The notes: a model not told the origin generated them from the letters alone. DNA of 64,000 nt from JAYEIA01 sp964472505 (GCA_964472505.1 CAYYQW010000009.1:1-64000); one strand, 5' to 3'. Positions 9,013 to 16,954 are shown, counted from the first letter of the stretch. Program-made: numbers and translations.

Positions 9013-10134
9013 ATGGGTTTTTGGAATAAAATGCGCGGTGAACTGATAGATATTATAGAATGGACCGACAGTTCGCAGGATACGATTGTATATCGGTTTG
9101 AACGCATGGGAAATGAAATTAAAAACGGAGCTCAGCTTACGGTAAGAGAATCGCAGGCTGCTGTTTTTATTAACGAAGGCAAAATGGCCGATGTTTTTCC
9201 GCCCGGGCGCTATGAGCTAAAGACGGAAAATTTGCCCATTCTTTCCACACTGAAAGGTTGGAAGTATGGATTTAACAGTCCGTTTAAAGCAGAGGTTTAT
9301 TTTGTGAACACGCGTAAATTTACCGGACAAAAATGGGGAACCCCAAATCCGTTTTATATCAGAGATTCCGATTTCGGACGCGTTACTTTACGAGCGTTTG
9401 GGACTTACACCATGCGTGTTACCGATCCGGCAATTTTTATTAAAGAAGTGGTGGGCACCGATGATGATTTTTCCACTTCACAAATCAGCGACGAATTGCG
9501 CAGCCTTATCGTAACGCAATTTATTGATGCGATGGGCGAAAGTGGCTTACCGCTTTTGGATATGGCACAAAATTACAAAGATATATCTGAATTTTGTCAG
9601 AAAAAATTAGATACGGAATTTACCGAGTACGGGCTTGAAATTACCAAGTTCTTAATATCCAGTATCAACTTACCCGAAAAACTACAAGCCAAATTGGATG
9701 AAGGTACCGGCATGAATATGCTCGGTGATATGGATAAATATCAGCAAATGAAAATGGCTGACTCCATGGAAGGCGCCGCCAACAATCCCGGTGCCGGAGG
9801 CGGTATGGAAGGCATGATGGGAATGGCCATGATGCAACAGATGATGAATCAAAATAATATGATGCAAAATCAGCGCAATGTGCAAAATACCAACGCCGGC
9901 GGACCGCCTCCGCCGCCTCCCGGCCCCAAATATTTTGTATCCGTAAACGGGCAACAGCAAGGCCCCTTTGCCGATGAGCAATTACAGCAGTTAATTTCTC
10001 AAAGCCAACTCACAAAAGATACCTTTGTGTGGAAAGAAGGCATGTCCGGCTGGCAAAAAGCCGGAGAAGTGCCGGAAGTGGCCGCACTTTTCGGCGGTAC
10101 ACCTCCGCCTCCGCCTCCGCCGCCGCCTCAATAA
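9013..10134 (+). CDS. SPFH (YdjI/virion-core-like) protein with C-terminal GYF domain
   Basis: A 373-aa protein. Residues about 1-235 form an SPFH/prohibitin-like domain of the YdjI subfamily (IEWTDSSQDTIVYRF near the start, FFVNTRKF-like core, INLPEKLQAKLDEGTGMNML at its end). A methionine/glutamine-rich linker (about 255-290) and a proline run lead into a GYF_2 domain (YFVSVNGQQQGPFADEQLQQ, FVWKEGMSGWQKA), and the protein ends in polyproline. SPFH proteins scaffold membrane assemblies and GYF domains bind proline-rich peptides, so self-association through the tail is possible (inference). Its usual neighbour, the zinc-ribbon gene at 11057, is here separated from it by a toxin-antitoxin pair. 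Confidence 0.85.
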   Translation: MGFWNKMRGELIDIIEWTDSSQDTIVYRFERMGNEIKNGAQLTVRESQAAVFINEGKMADVFPPGRYELKTENLPILSTLKGWKYGFNSPFKAEVYFVNTRKFTGQKWGTPNPFYIRDSDFGRVTLRAFGTYTMRVTDPAIFIKEVVGTDDDFSTSQISDELRSLIVTQFIDAMGESGLPLLDMAQNYKDISEFCQKKLDTEFTEYGLEITKFLISSINLPEKLQAKLDEGTGMNMLGDMDKYQQMKMADSMEGAANNPGAGGGMEGMMGMAMMQQMMNQNNMMQNQRNVQNTNAGGPPPPPPGPKYFVSVNGQQQGPFADEQLQQLISQSQLTKDTFVWKEGMSGWQKAGEVPEVAALFGGTPPPPPPPPPQ

Positions 10135-10147
10135 TTATTAAAGTCGG

Positions 10148-10177
10148 AAAAGCTGTTGTTGAAAAATGACAGCTTTT
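10148..10177 (+). terminator. Terminator after the SPFH-GYF gene
   Basis: A perfect 9-bp stem AAAAGCTGT (10148-10156) / ACAGCTTTT (10169-10177) with T-rich continuation, 13 bases past the stop. It insulates the SPFH gene from the downstream MNT/HEPN pair. Confidence 0.85.
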
Positions 10178-10268
10178 TTAGTTTGAAATAAGCGGTTACA
10201 ACCAATTGCAAAAAAGACGACTTGCAAATCTATCATAAAAAGACTATTTTAGTAAAAACATTATAGTT

Positions 10269-10574
10269 ATGCAAAGAATATTGATTGACAATATTGAGAA
10301 TTTAAAAACATTGTGTTTGCAATACAATGTGAAATCACTGTATGCATTTGGTTCTGTTTGTACCGAAAAATTTAATGAAAATAGCGATATTGATTTATTA
10401 ATTTCATTCAAACCAATGAACTATGGAGATTATGCCGACACATATTTTGAGTTAGCTGAAAAATTTGAAAATATATTTAAACGTCCTGTTGACTTAGTTA
10501 CAGATAAATCATTGGGAAATCCATACTTTATTGAATCGATTAATCAAACTAAGACTCCAATATATGAAACTTGA
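10269..10574 (+). CDS. mntA: MNT-domain nucleotidyltransferase antitoxin (MntA-type)
   Basis: A 101-aa minimal nucleotidyltransferase. The GSX10DXD signature is exact: G28-S29, then D40 and D42 in NENSDIDLLISF. In studied type VII MNT/HEPN pairs, the MNT protein AMPylates a tyrosine beside the HEPN RNase site and so silences the toxin. The partner's start codon lies inside the 3' end of this gene (11-base overlap), so the two are translationally coupled. The module is visibly more AT-rich than the SPFH and zinc-ribbon genes around it, which suggests acquisition. Confidence 0.9.
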   Translation: MQRILIDNIENLKTLCLQYNVKSLYAFGSVCTEKFNENSDIDLLISFKPMNYGDYADTYFELAEKFENIFKRPVDLVTDKSLGNPYFIESINQTKTPIYET

Positions 10575-10896
10575 GATAAAAAAATTTCTTTACGACATAA
10601 AAGAATCGATTGAATCGATTGAAAATTATCTTGGAGAAAAAAGAGACTTCAATATCTACATTTCCGATAAAATGCTCCGAAGAGCCGTTGAAAGAGAATT
10701 TGAAATTATCGGTGAAGCAATGAATCGAATTGAAAAGATTGATTCAACAATTGATATTTCCGGCAAAAAGCAAATTATCAATATGAGAAATCGTGTAATA
10801 CACGGTTATGACAAAATTGACAATGAGATTATTTGGGGAATAATTATAAGACTCCTGCCAAATTTAAAACAAGAAATTGAATCCTTACTAAAATAA
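10564..10896 (+). CDS. hepT: HEPN-domain RNase toxin (HepT/DUF86)
   Basis: A 110-aa all-helical HEPN protein. The active-site motif RX4HXY is intact as R75, H80 and Y82 in MRNRVIHGYDKI; R and H are catalytic and Y is the residue modified by MntA in characterised systems. ATG 10564 is chosen over an in-frame upstream start at 10531 because MKLEIKKFLYDI matches the usual HepT N-terminus and the overlap with mntA is then only 11 bases. Expected role: RNA cleavage that arrests growth when the antitoxin fails, possibly in phage defence (inference). Confidence 0.88.
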   Translation: MKLEIKKFLYDIKESIESIENYLGEKRDFNIYISDKMLRRAVEREFEIIGEAMNRIEKIDSTIDISGKKQIINMRNRVIHGYDKIDNEIIWGIIIRLLPNLKQEIESLLK

Positions 10897-11056
10897 AAAC
10901 AAAGAGTTATAGTGAAAGGTTTAATTAGTTTATAATGAGTACGTTATTCGAGTGGTCGGCACATAGGTAGCTTCTTTACAAGGAGAAAATCCGAAGTTGC
11001 ACGCCCCCAAATCGGTTACAGATCGACTGTTATTTATAAAAATAAACTTTACGAAT

Positions 11057-12148
11057 ATGGAAGATAAAAATACGATTAAATGCGTGAACTGCGGAGCAGA
11101 ATTAAAATTTGCTCCCGGCACCGTAAATCTCAAATGTGAGTTTTGTGATGCCGAGAATATTATTGAAGTTGATGAGCAGGCGAGGCAGGAAGCATTTGAA
11201 GAATTAGATTATCATAGTTATTTGCAAAACGCCGCGGTCGAGCAGGAAATGCTGGAAGTTTCCACCGTGCAATGCAGTAACTGCGGTGCTAAAACCACAT
11301 TTGACCCTAATCTGGTTTCCGACCACTGCGAGTTTTGCGGTTCGCCGCTGGTTTCGGAAGAAGCCGAGAAATCATCGCTAATAAAACCCAAAGGCGTGTT
11401 GCCTTTTGTGATTTCTGAAAAAGAAGGTACGGAATTGTATAAAAAGTGGCTGAGAAAACTGTGGTTTGCACCAAACAAACTAAAAAAATACGCCCGCCAA
11501 ACCGAACCGCTTGACGGCGTTTATGTGCCTTACTGGACCTACGACAGCAACACCTACACAAAATACAGCGGACAGCGCGGTGATGACTATACCGAAACCG
11601 AAACATACAGCGACAACGGCGAAACCAAAACCCGCACCGTTACCAAAACCCGCTGGACATTCGTAAGCGGAAGCGTTTCACGCTTTTTTGATGATGTTAT
11701 GGTACCCGCCGCCGATTCCTTACCCCGAAAATATGTGGACCGATTAGAACCTTGGGATTTGAGCGCATTGCAAGGCTATGATACAAGTTATTTCAGAGGA
11801 TTCAAGGCTGAAACCTATCAAGTGGACTTGGAATCGGGCTTTAAAATAGCCGAGAAAAAAATGGAACAGGTCATACGGCAAGACATCCGCAGAGATATAG
11901 GCGGCGACAAGCAACGCATTAGCTCTTTGGCGACCAAACACAGCGATATTACTTTTAAGCACGTCATGCTGCCGATATGGATAAGTGCTTACCGCTACAA
12001 AGAAAAAAGTTACCGCTTTCTGGTAAACGGCCAAACCGGCAAAGTACAAGGCGAACGCCCCTGGAGTTGGATAAAAATTACTCTGGCCGTATTGGCAGCC
12101 TTAGCCGTTATCGGCGGTATTTATTGGTTTGTGGAATATTATCAGTAA
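11057..12148 (+). CDS. Double zinc-ribbon protein with C-terminal membrane anchor
   Basis: A 363-aa protein with two CxxC...CxxC zinc ribbons (CVNCGAELKF...CEFCDAEN at about 9-35 and CSNCGAKT...CEFCG at about 75-100). A conserved beta-rich region follows (GVYVPYWTYDSNTYTKYSG, then KYVDRLEPWDLS, then HVMLPIWISAYRYK), and one transmembrane helix near the C-terminus (about 335-357). This family is often mis-annotated as a primosomal or helicase protein because of the ribbons; it has no helicase domain. In relatives it commonly sits beside the SPFH-GYF gene, suggesting they work together at a membrane (inference). The ATG at 11057 is preferred to an in-frame start 60 bases upstream. Confidence 0.8.
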   Translation: MEDKNTIKCVNCGAELKFAPGTVNLKCEFCDAENIIEVDEQARQEAFEELDYHSYLQNAAVEQEMLEVSTVQCSNCGAKTTFDPNLVSDHCEFCGSPLVSEEAEKSSLIKPKGVLPFVISEKEGTELYKKWLRKLWFAPNKLKKYARQTEPLDGVYVPYWTYDSNTYTKYSGQRGDDYTETETYSDNGETKTRTVTKTRWTFVSGSVSRFFDDVMVPAADSLPRKYVDRLEPWDLSALQGYDTSYFRGFKAETYQVDLESGFKIAEKKMEQVIRQDIRRDIGGDKQRISSLATKHSDITFKHVMLPIWISAYRYKEKSYRFLVNGQTGKVQGERPWSWIKITLAVLAALAVIGGIYWFVEYYQ

Positions 12149-12189
12149 AGAACTATTTTGAGTATGACCCGTGCCGTTGCTCCAAGCCG

Positions 12190-12256
12190 CCCACACGTTT
12201 TGAAGTCCGCCCTTCGACTGATGCTCAGGAACCGCCGGACGTTCAAAAGTGTTTCA
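12190..12256. repeat. CACACGTTTTGAAG element, copy 1 (long form)
   Basis: The left arm CACACGTTTTGAAGTC and the right arm GGACGTTCAAAAGTGTTT are imperfect inverted repeats. Between them is the insert CCTTCGACTGATGCTCAGG, also seen in copy 3 and, inverted, near 59305-59330. It lies 42 bases past the zinc-ribbon gene and just before the assembly gap. Confidence 0.8.
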
Positions 12257-12276
12257 TTCTACGCCCTTGCAGGTGT

Positions 12277-12376
12277 NNNNNNNNNNNNNNNNNNNNNNNN
12301 NNNNNNNNNNNNNNNNNNNNNNNNNNNNNNNNNNNNNNNNNNNNNNNNNNNNNNNNNNNNNNNNNNNNNNNNNNNN
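12277..12376. other. Assembly gap, 100 N
   Basis: Exactly 100 N, the conventional placeholder for a gap of unknown length. Repeat copies flank it on both sides, so the break is probably a repeat-collapse artefact and further copies may be missing. Open frames running through the N block are not genes. Confidence 0.98.
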
Positions 12377-12461
12377 CCGGGCAGTTTGCAAATACAAATC
12401 CGGCAGATTTCGGAGAAAGTATAACCTGAGATGCCGGGTAAAATGGTTCTGTCTGCTGACC

Positions 12462-12507
12462 GCCCACACGTTTTGAAGTCCTACCGGACGTTCAAAAGTG
12501 TTTCATT
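12462..12507. repeat. CACACGTTTTGAAG element, copy 2 (short form)
   Basis: Same arms as copy 1, but only three bases separate the left GAAGTC from the right CCGGACGTTC. It lacks the CCTTCGACTG...CTCAGG insert, so it shows what the element looks like without that module. Confidence 0.8.
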
Positions 12508-12509
12508 TG

Positions 12510-12577
12510 TCCACACGTTTTGAAGTCTTCCCTTCGACTGTTGCTCAGGAACCTCCGGACGTTCAAAAGTGTTTCAG
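12510..12577. repeat. CACACGTTTTGAAG element, copy 3 (long form)
   Basis: Head-to-tail with copy 2 and carrying the insert CCTTCGACTGTTGCTCAGG. It ends 13 bases before the stop codon of the minus-strand thioredoxin-like gene. Confidence 0.8.
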
Positions 12578-12589
12578 CTTAAACAACTC

Positions 12590-13741
12590 TCACTTTAATT
12601 TACTTAATATAATCTCATCTAAATTAGGCCTGCTGCCCAAAACAGAGTAAATGATTTTTCCGGTTTTGTTAAAAAGGTAATTCACGGGATAGCCTTTTAC
12701 TCTCTCGCTTAATGAACTATCTGTATTTTGTAATACTTCAAATGTAATGTTATGTTTTTTTATTAAATCCGGTATTTTGTCCGGCTTTGTTTCAAAAAAC
12801 ACTCCGCTGACATGAAGTTTGTCATTTTTTGATAATTCATTTAATACGCCTATTTCTGCTATGCTTGCTCCGCATTTGTCGGACAGAAAGACAATCATGT
12901 GATATTGACCCCTTACGGGAAGTTTTTTCATTATTCCTTCAGGCGTCTTAAACCTGAGCTTTGGAATTAATTCCCCGGCTTTGGATACAAATGTCGTAAT
13001 ATCCTTTTCTCTGTCGTTTTGTAAATCAGATTTGAAATATTCGGGTAAATACTTGCTGTCGGCACTCCATATTCTTTCACTTTCGTTGCAATTGTGTCGA
13101 ATGTCTGAAATGGTATAGCTCATTTTACCCCAAGTAGTGTATTTGGGCACAGCTGTTGTTTTATCAACAATGATTCTCAAAGGGTAGGTGGTATCATTCA
13201 GCAGCAGCAAAGGCTTTCCGGACAAAGGCAAACCGTCCGGATTTGAAAATGCAATTTTATACAGTTCTTCGGAATTAATAATAGTATCCTCTACCGAAAC
13301 CTTTTTCGGATAGTCTCTGAGCGTTTGTTTTAAGTATTTTACATAGGTTAATAATGAAAAAGAGATGTCACTAATGCCGCTCATATATTTAGGCGGATTA
13401 TTGTAGTCGGTAATTGAAGTTTCAGACTCAGAATGCCAATAGAGTTTGTTTTCTTTTGCATTGAAGACCCCCTGATAAAATAATTTGTCAAATCTGTAGT
13501 TGGCAACATTATAGCTAAGCAGGAATCCCGTGGAATCATTATGTTCTTCATAGTATTTGTGAAGAACGGCCGTATCTGTTGTGTTGGTGAATACAAGTTG
13601 CTCCGTGTAGCAAATATTTTCAGTCTCGGCAAATGTAGCAAATAAGGAATCCAAGATATTTTCCGGCTCAATTATTTGTGCACTTGATGTGTATGCAATA
13701 AAGACTGCGATTGCTGTTATCAGTAATTGTTTGGTTTTCAT
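12590..13741 (-). CDS. Secreted protein with degenerate thioredoxin-like (TlpA-type) C-terminal domain
   Basis: A 383-aa protein with a signal peptide (cleavage near SSAQ). Residues about 20-240 form an unassigned N-terminal domain like those preceding TlpA domains in Bacteroidota. The C-terminal part reads as a thioredoxin fold: MIVFLSDKCGASIAEIGVLN, then VKGYPVNYLFNKTGKIIY with the cis-proline in GYPVN. Only the first cysteine of the expected CxxC remains (CGAS), so disulfide reductase activity is doubtful. It overlaps the upstream gene by four bases (ATGA), showing translational coupling in the sigma/FecR operon. Likely periplasmic; function unknown. Confidence 0.7.
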   Translation of the reverse strand: MKTKQLLITAIAVFIAYTSSAQIIEPENILDSLFATFAETENICYTEQLVFTNTTDTAVLHKYYEEHNDSTGFLLSYNVANYRFDKLFYQGVFNAKENKLYWHSESETSITDYNNPPKYMSGISDISFSLLTYVKYLKQTLRDYPKKVSVEDTIINSEELYKIAFSNPDGLPLSGKPLLLLNDTTYPLRIIVDKTTAVPKYTTWGKMSYTISDIRHNCNESERIWSADSKYLPEYFKSDLQNDREKDITTFVSKAGELIPKLRFKTPEGIMKKLPVRGQYHMIVFLSDKCGASIAEIGVLNELSKNDKLHVSGVFFETKPDKIPDLIKKHNITFEVLQNTDSSLSERVKGYPVNYLFNKTGKIIYSVLGSRPNLDEIILSKLK

Positions 13742-14193
13742 TGTTTATTTGTTTTTGTGTTTGACTTTTTTATAGCTTTTCTAAAATAAAATGCCCAAAG
13801 AACGCAAGCGTTTTTTTTGTCTTCAAAATCTACATTAAGTTCATATAAACCGGTAATATTTGACGTAAAAGTGAACACAATGTATTTGTTGTTCTTACCT
13901 ACTTTTGTTTCAAAATCAGAAAAGGGGGCTACATTTTGCTTGTTTTCATCATTGATGTATTTAAAAGAATATTTCGGAAAACCTTTGTTCGGATTAAGAA
14001 AATACATGGAGTATCTTGTGCTGTCCTTCAGGACGATAGTTTGTTTCGCTTCTTGTTTGTCATTAAATTCTCTTTTTAAAAGGAAAATTCCTTCGCAGTT
14101 TTTTAGTATTTCTTCTGAATTAACACCGCATTGAGCATTTAAAACGTTTGATAAACCTATACTTACGATTAAAATTAGGATAATGTGTTTCAT
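13738..14193 (-). CDS. Small secreted protein of the sigma/FecR operon, unknown function
   Basis: A 151-aa protein with a signal peptide ending at about LNAQ. The mature part has two cysteines close to the N-terminus (AQCGVNSEEILKNCEG), a third near the C-terminus (NACVLW), strand-like segments such as YIVFTFTSNITGLYELNVDF, and a basic C-terminal tail (KKSNTKTNKQ). I do not recognise the family. The beta-rich pattern resembles small periplasmic binding or sandwich domains. It lies 18 bases after the FecR gene and overlaps the thioredoxin-like gene by four bases. Confidence 0.65.
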   Translation of the reverse strand: MKHIILILIVSIGLSNVLNAQCGVNSEEILKNCEGIFLLKREFNDKQEAKQTIVLKDSTRYSMYFLNPNKGFPKYSFKYINDENKQNVAPFSDFETKVGKNNKYIVFTFTSNITGLYELNVDFEDKKNACVLWAFYFRKAIKKSNTKTNKQ

Positions 14194-14211
14194 GGTTTAT
14201 AATTTTAAAAA

Positions 14212-15090
14212 TTAAGAATTATTTTCTGATATAATGATTTTATTTTTGGTAGTTTCTATGCTGATGCCAAGTTTTTTTTCTATTTGACGCAAAACCGGGA
14301 CAAGGTTTTTCGCATTGAATTTTCCGGTCAGTTGTTTATAAGGAATGCTGTCATGTTTGAATTCAACTTGTTTCCCGTAATATTTACTTAATACTTCCGA
14401 AACATTTTCCATAGGCGTTTCACTAAATTTAAAAACACCGGTTTTCCAAGCCAAATAGTTCTGATTGGTGTTTGATGATGCCACCATAACTTTATGTGTT
14501 TTGTGAACTGAAGCATAATTACCGGCAGAAATAAGCAATGAGAATGCTTCATCATTATCCGTTTCCTGAATTTTCAAGGCTCCTTTTTTTACGGTAATAT
14601 CAATGGTTTGGTAATCCGGATACGCATTAATGTTAAAGGATACCGGCAGTTCGACAGTCAGGCTGATATTTTCGGTAAGTAATTTGTATTGTACGGTTTG
14701 GAGTTCATTTATTTCTACAAATGCCTCGCCTTCAATCTTGATTTTGAAGATTTCATTTTTTTCAATCTTAGAAAAATATGACGCTGAACTGTTTTTATTC
14801 AGCCATATCCTGTTTCCGTCCGGCAGCACCACTTCTTTAGGCGTGTTTTGGTTATTGCTTACCTTTATTAATTCGCCGGGTCGGCGTGAAATATTTACAG
14901 CCAAAAACACCAGTAAAAGCACGCATGCTGCAGCTGCACTGATATACAACCCAATTTTCTTAGCTGAAAATCGGTATTTTTTTTCATATTCTCTCCAGCC
15001 TGAATTCTCGTCCCAATCCGCATTTTCGGGAACTTCTTTCAGACCGTCAATTTTTTCTTTGAATAGTTTATCAATATTATGTTCTGCCAT
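14212..15090 (-). CDS. FecR-family anti-sigma factor
   Basis: A 292-aa protein with a cytoplasmic N-terminus (about 1-45), one transmembrane helix (about 46-66) and a periplasmic FecR domain (VVLPDGNRIWLNKNSSASY, then EGEAFVEIN). It ends in a DUF4974/STN-like region (FKFSETPMENVSEVLSKYY...LTGKFNAKNLVPVLRQIE). FecR proteins hold an ECF sigma inactive and release it on a periplasmic signal, normally passed by a TonB-dependent transducer. The start overlaps the sigma gene by 14 bases. No transducer gene is adjacent. Confidence 0.9.
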   Translation of the reverse strand: MAEHNIDKLFKEKIDGLKEVPENADWDENSGWREYEKKYRFSAKKIGLYISAAAACVLLLVFLAVNISRRPGELIKVSNNQNTPKEVVLPDGNRIWLNKNSSASYFSKIEKNEIFKIKIEGEAFVEINELQTVQYKLLTENISLTVELPVSFNINAYPDYQTIDITVKKGALKIQETDNDEAFSLLISAGNYASVHKTHKVMVASSNTNQNYLAWKTGVFKFSETPMENVSEVLSKYYGKQVEFKHDSIPYKQLTGKFNAKNLVPVLRQIEKKLGISIETTKNKIIISENNS

Positions 15091-15607
15091 TAGGATTAAT
15101 TTTTTCTTGTAAAATTTTTCTTGCTCTTGATAAATATACTCTCGAACTGCTTTCGGTAATATTCAGATAATCGGAAATCTCTTTGTGCGAGTATCCGTCA
15201 ATGGCATATAAGTTGAAAACGGTTTTTAAATCTTCCGGTAATTCTGTTATGAGTGTATAATAATCTTCTGCCAATAAATTGTTATCAGAATATTCGCGCG
15301 ATGAAAATTGCTCGTTATCATTGATTTCTAAATGCTTAATTTTCTTTTTGTTGCGTAAAAACATTAATGCTTCATTAATTACTATCTTTTTCATCCAGGC
15401 AAGCAATTTGTTTTCATCTTTATATATAAAAGTGTCGATATTGTTGAATATTTTATAAAAACCGGTATTAACAATGCTGCCGGCATCTGAATTGTTTTTA
15501 ACATATCTGTATGCAACACGAAACATAAGAACCGAATATTTTTTGTAAAACTGTTCTTGTGCATTTCTGTTTCTTTGTTTTATGAGTCGGAGTATCTTTT
15601 TTGCCAT
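15077..15607 (-). CDS. ECF RNA polymerase sigma factor
   Basis: A 176-aa ECF sigma. Region 2 spans about 12-80 (QFYKKYSVLMFRVAYRYVKN, AWMKKIVINEALMFLR) and region 4 about 115-165 (LPEDLKTVFNLYAIDGYSHK, then EISDYLNITESSSRVYLSRA). It is the first gene of a four-gene minus-strand unit: sigma, FecR, small secreted protein, thioredoxin-like protein. This pattern matches Bacteroidota FecI/FecR units, but the usual SusC/TonB receptor is absent. The unit probably activates its own promoter (inference). Confidence 0.9.
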   Translation of the reverse strand: MAKKILRLIKQRNRNAQEQFYKKYSVLMFRVAYRYVKNNSDAGSIVNTGFYKIFNNIDTFIYKDENKLLAWMKKIVINEALMFLRNKKKIKHLEINDNEQFSSREYSDNNLLAEDYYTLITELPEDLKTVFNLYAIDGYSHKEISDYLNITESSSRVYLSRARKILQEKINPNGRT

Positions 15608-15683
15608 GTTTATTGTAAGTCTCTGTTATGATAATGCACATTTTGGGTAAAACGCTACAAAAATTATAAAAAAATCATAAAAA

Positions 15684-15705
15684 ACAGCAGTTGTTCAGCT
15701 GCTGT
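15684..15705 (-). terminator. Hairpin ACAGCAG/CTGCTGT upstream of the ECF sigma gene
   Basis: A perfect 7-bp stem with an 8-base loop. Read on the minus strand it is followed by a T6 run and then a T7 run. It would stop read-through into the sigma operon, or act as its leader attenuator if the promoter lies further upstream. Confidence 0.65.
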
Positions 15706-15733
15706 CATTATTATTTTCTTAATTAAGGTATTC

Positions 15734-15776
15734 CGCCCACACGTTTTGAAGCCCTCCCGACTTTCAAAAGTGTTTG
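15734..15776. repeat. CACACGTTTTGAAG element, copy 4 (short, diverged)
   Basis: The arms CACACGTTTTGAAG and CTTTCAAAAGTGTTTG are separated by nine bases. It sits between two terminator hairpins, 3 kb from copies 1-3. Confidence 0.75.
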
Positions 15777-15780
15777 AATA

Positions 15781-15813
15781 AAAAAAACAGCGACCAAAAG
15801 CCGCTGTTTTTTT
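15781..15813. terminator. Strong terminator after the lipoprotein gene
   Basis: A perfect 12-bp stem AAAAAAACAGCG (15781-15792) / CGCTGTTTTTTT (15802-15813) ends 18 bases from the lipoprotein stop. The A and T arms make it bidirectional. Confidence 0.9.
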
Positions 15814-15831
15814 GAAATTATTTTGTTCGTG

Positions 15832-16659
15832 TTATTTTGCCGGCGACATAGTGATTTGATAATAACGGTCTTCGCCGTCTATTGGCATGGAATAGGTTTT
15901 GTCTCCAATTTCCACAAAAAGTATATCCGATTCTTTATTCGCGTTTATTTCATAATCGTAACCCGATGCTTCATCAGGTCTAAAAATAAGACTTATCGGA
16001 TAGACGGTGCGTCCGAAATCATGACTGCCTTCCACATCGCTTTCGTAATAGCCGTTGTCGCCCAAATCCGAATTCGGTGTCAGGCTGATTGGTGTTTGGC
16101 TGCTTTCTGTATATGCCTTAATGGTCGGGCGTTCGCCGGTTTCGTTGTAAAGGTTAATGTCGCCGTAGAGACCTCCGCTTACGCCTTGCGTGATGTCAGC
16201 TACCATTAAAGGGTTGTATTTTTTCTTAAAATCGACCGTTTCGCTGAATACATTGTCGCCTATGGTTATGGTTACTTTATCACCGTCGGGGTTTACTTTC
16301 AGCCGTTTTTTTTCGATATTGGTTTCGGCGGCTACATAAAAGTTGTAGTCGAGCTTTTGTACATTGTACACATCTCTTCCGGATGTCAGTTCATCGTTCC
16401 AATAGTTCAATTCTTTCGAATAACCTTCCGGATCGGCTCCGGATGTGTATGTTACCGCAACTTTATCTCCGCTTAATGAACCGGGGCTAAGATTGGCTAC
16501 ATAGCGTATTTCGTTATTAACAGCCGTAAGAACACCGTCTTCGTCGTCAAGTAGTAGATCCATATAGGAGTTTTCCAAATCTACGGCATCTTTTTTACAA
16601 GCCGGCAGAACTGCAGCTGCGGCAAAGAGAATGATAAATACTTTAATTAAATGTTTCAT
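15832..16659 (-). CDS. Putative surface lipoprotein, unknown function
   Basis: A 275-aa protein with a lipoprotein signal peptide (VLPAC lipobox at about residue 21, followed by KKD). The mature protein is acidic and rich in short beta strands, with no cysteine after the lipid anchor. Segments such as LSGDKVAVTYTSGADPEGYS and LKVNPDGDKVTITIGDN suggest a two-domain beta-sandwich. I do not recognise a named family. The expected location is the outer membrane. It stands alone between a strong terminator and about 295 bases of AT-rich DNA before the crotonase gene. Confidence 0.7.
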   Translation of the reverse strand: MKHLIKVFIILFAAAAVLPACKKDAVDLENSYMDLLLDDEDGVLTAVNNEIRYVANLSPGSLSGDKVAVTYTSGADPEGYSKELNYWNDELTSGRDVYNVQKLDYNFYVAAETNIEKKRLKVNPDGDKVTITIGDNVFSETVDFKKKYNPLMVADITQGVSGGLYGDINLYNETGERPTIKAYTESSQTPISLTPNSDLGDNGYYESDVEGSHDFGRTVYPISLIFRPDEASGYDYEINANKESDILFVEIGDKTYSMPIDGEDRYYQITMSPAK

Positions 16660-16954
16660 GTTGATATAATTTTAAGATTCGTATAAATTACGTTTTATAT
16701 ATATAGTTGCAAAGCATTGTTTATTTTGAAAATATTATTTTGTAATTAAGTGTTTTTTTATGAGTTCCCTGTTATAATTTCATTATACGGCAATTTGCAC
16801 ATTTTGTTTTGTTCAAAGCAATAAATATTTCAGCAGTTATTTTGGACGGTATTTAAAGCTTGAATATCATTTGTTTTTAATTTAGGTTATTTTTTAGAAA
16901 ATCCATATTTTTACGATTGTCAAATATTTTAGAAAATTAATAAAACATATATTT

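Noticed and set aside
10531..10563. Earlier start for the HEPN toxin
   Set aside because: It would lengthen the overlap with the MNT gene, and MKLEIKKFLYDI matches the usual HepT start.
12158..12476. Several open frames spanning the assembly gap
   Set aside because: They are open only because the N block cannot contain stop codons; the rest is repeat DNA.
12462..12577. Possible CRISPR array from repeated CACACGTTTTGAAG units
   Set aside because: Units have inverted arms, differ in length, and have no regular spacers or cas genes.
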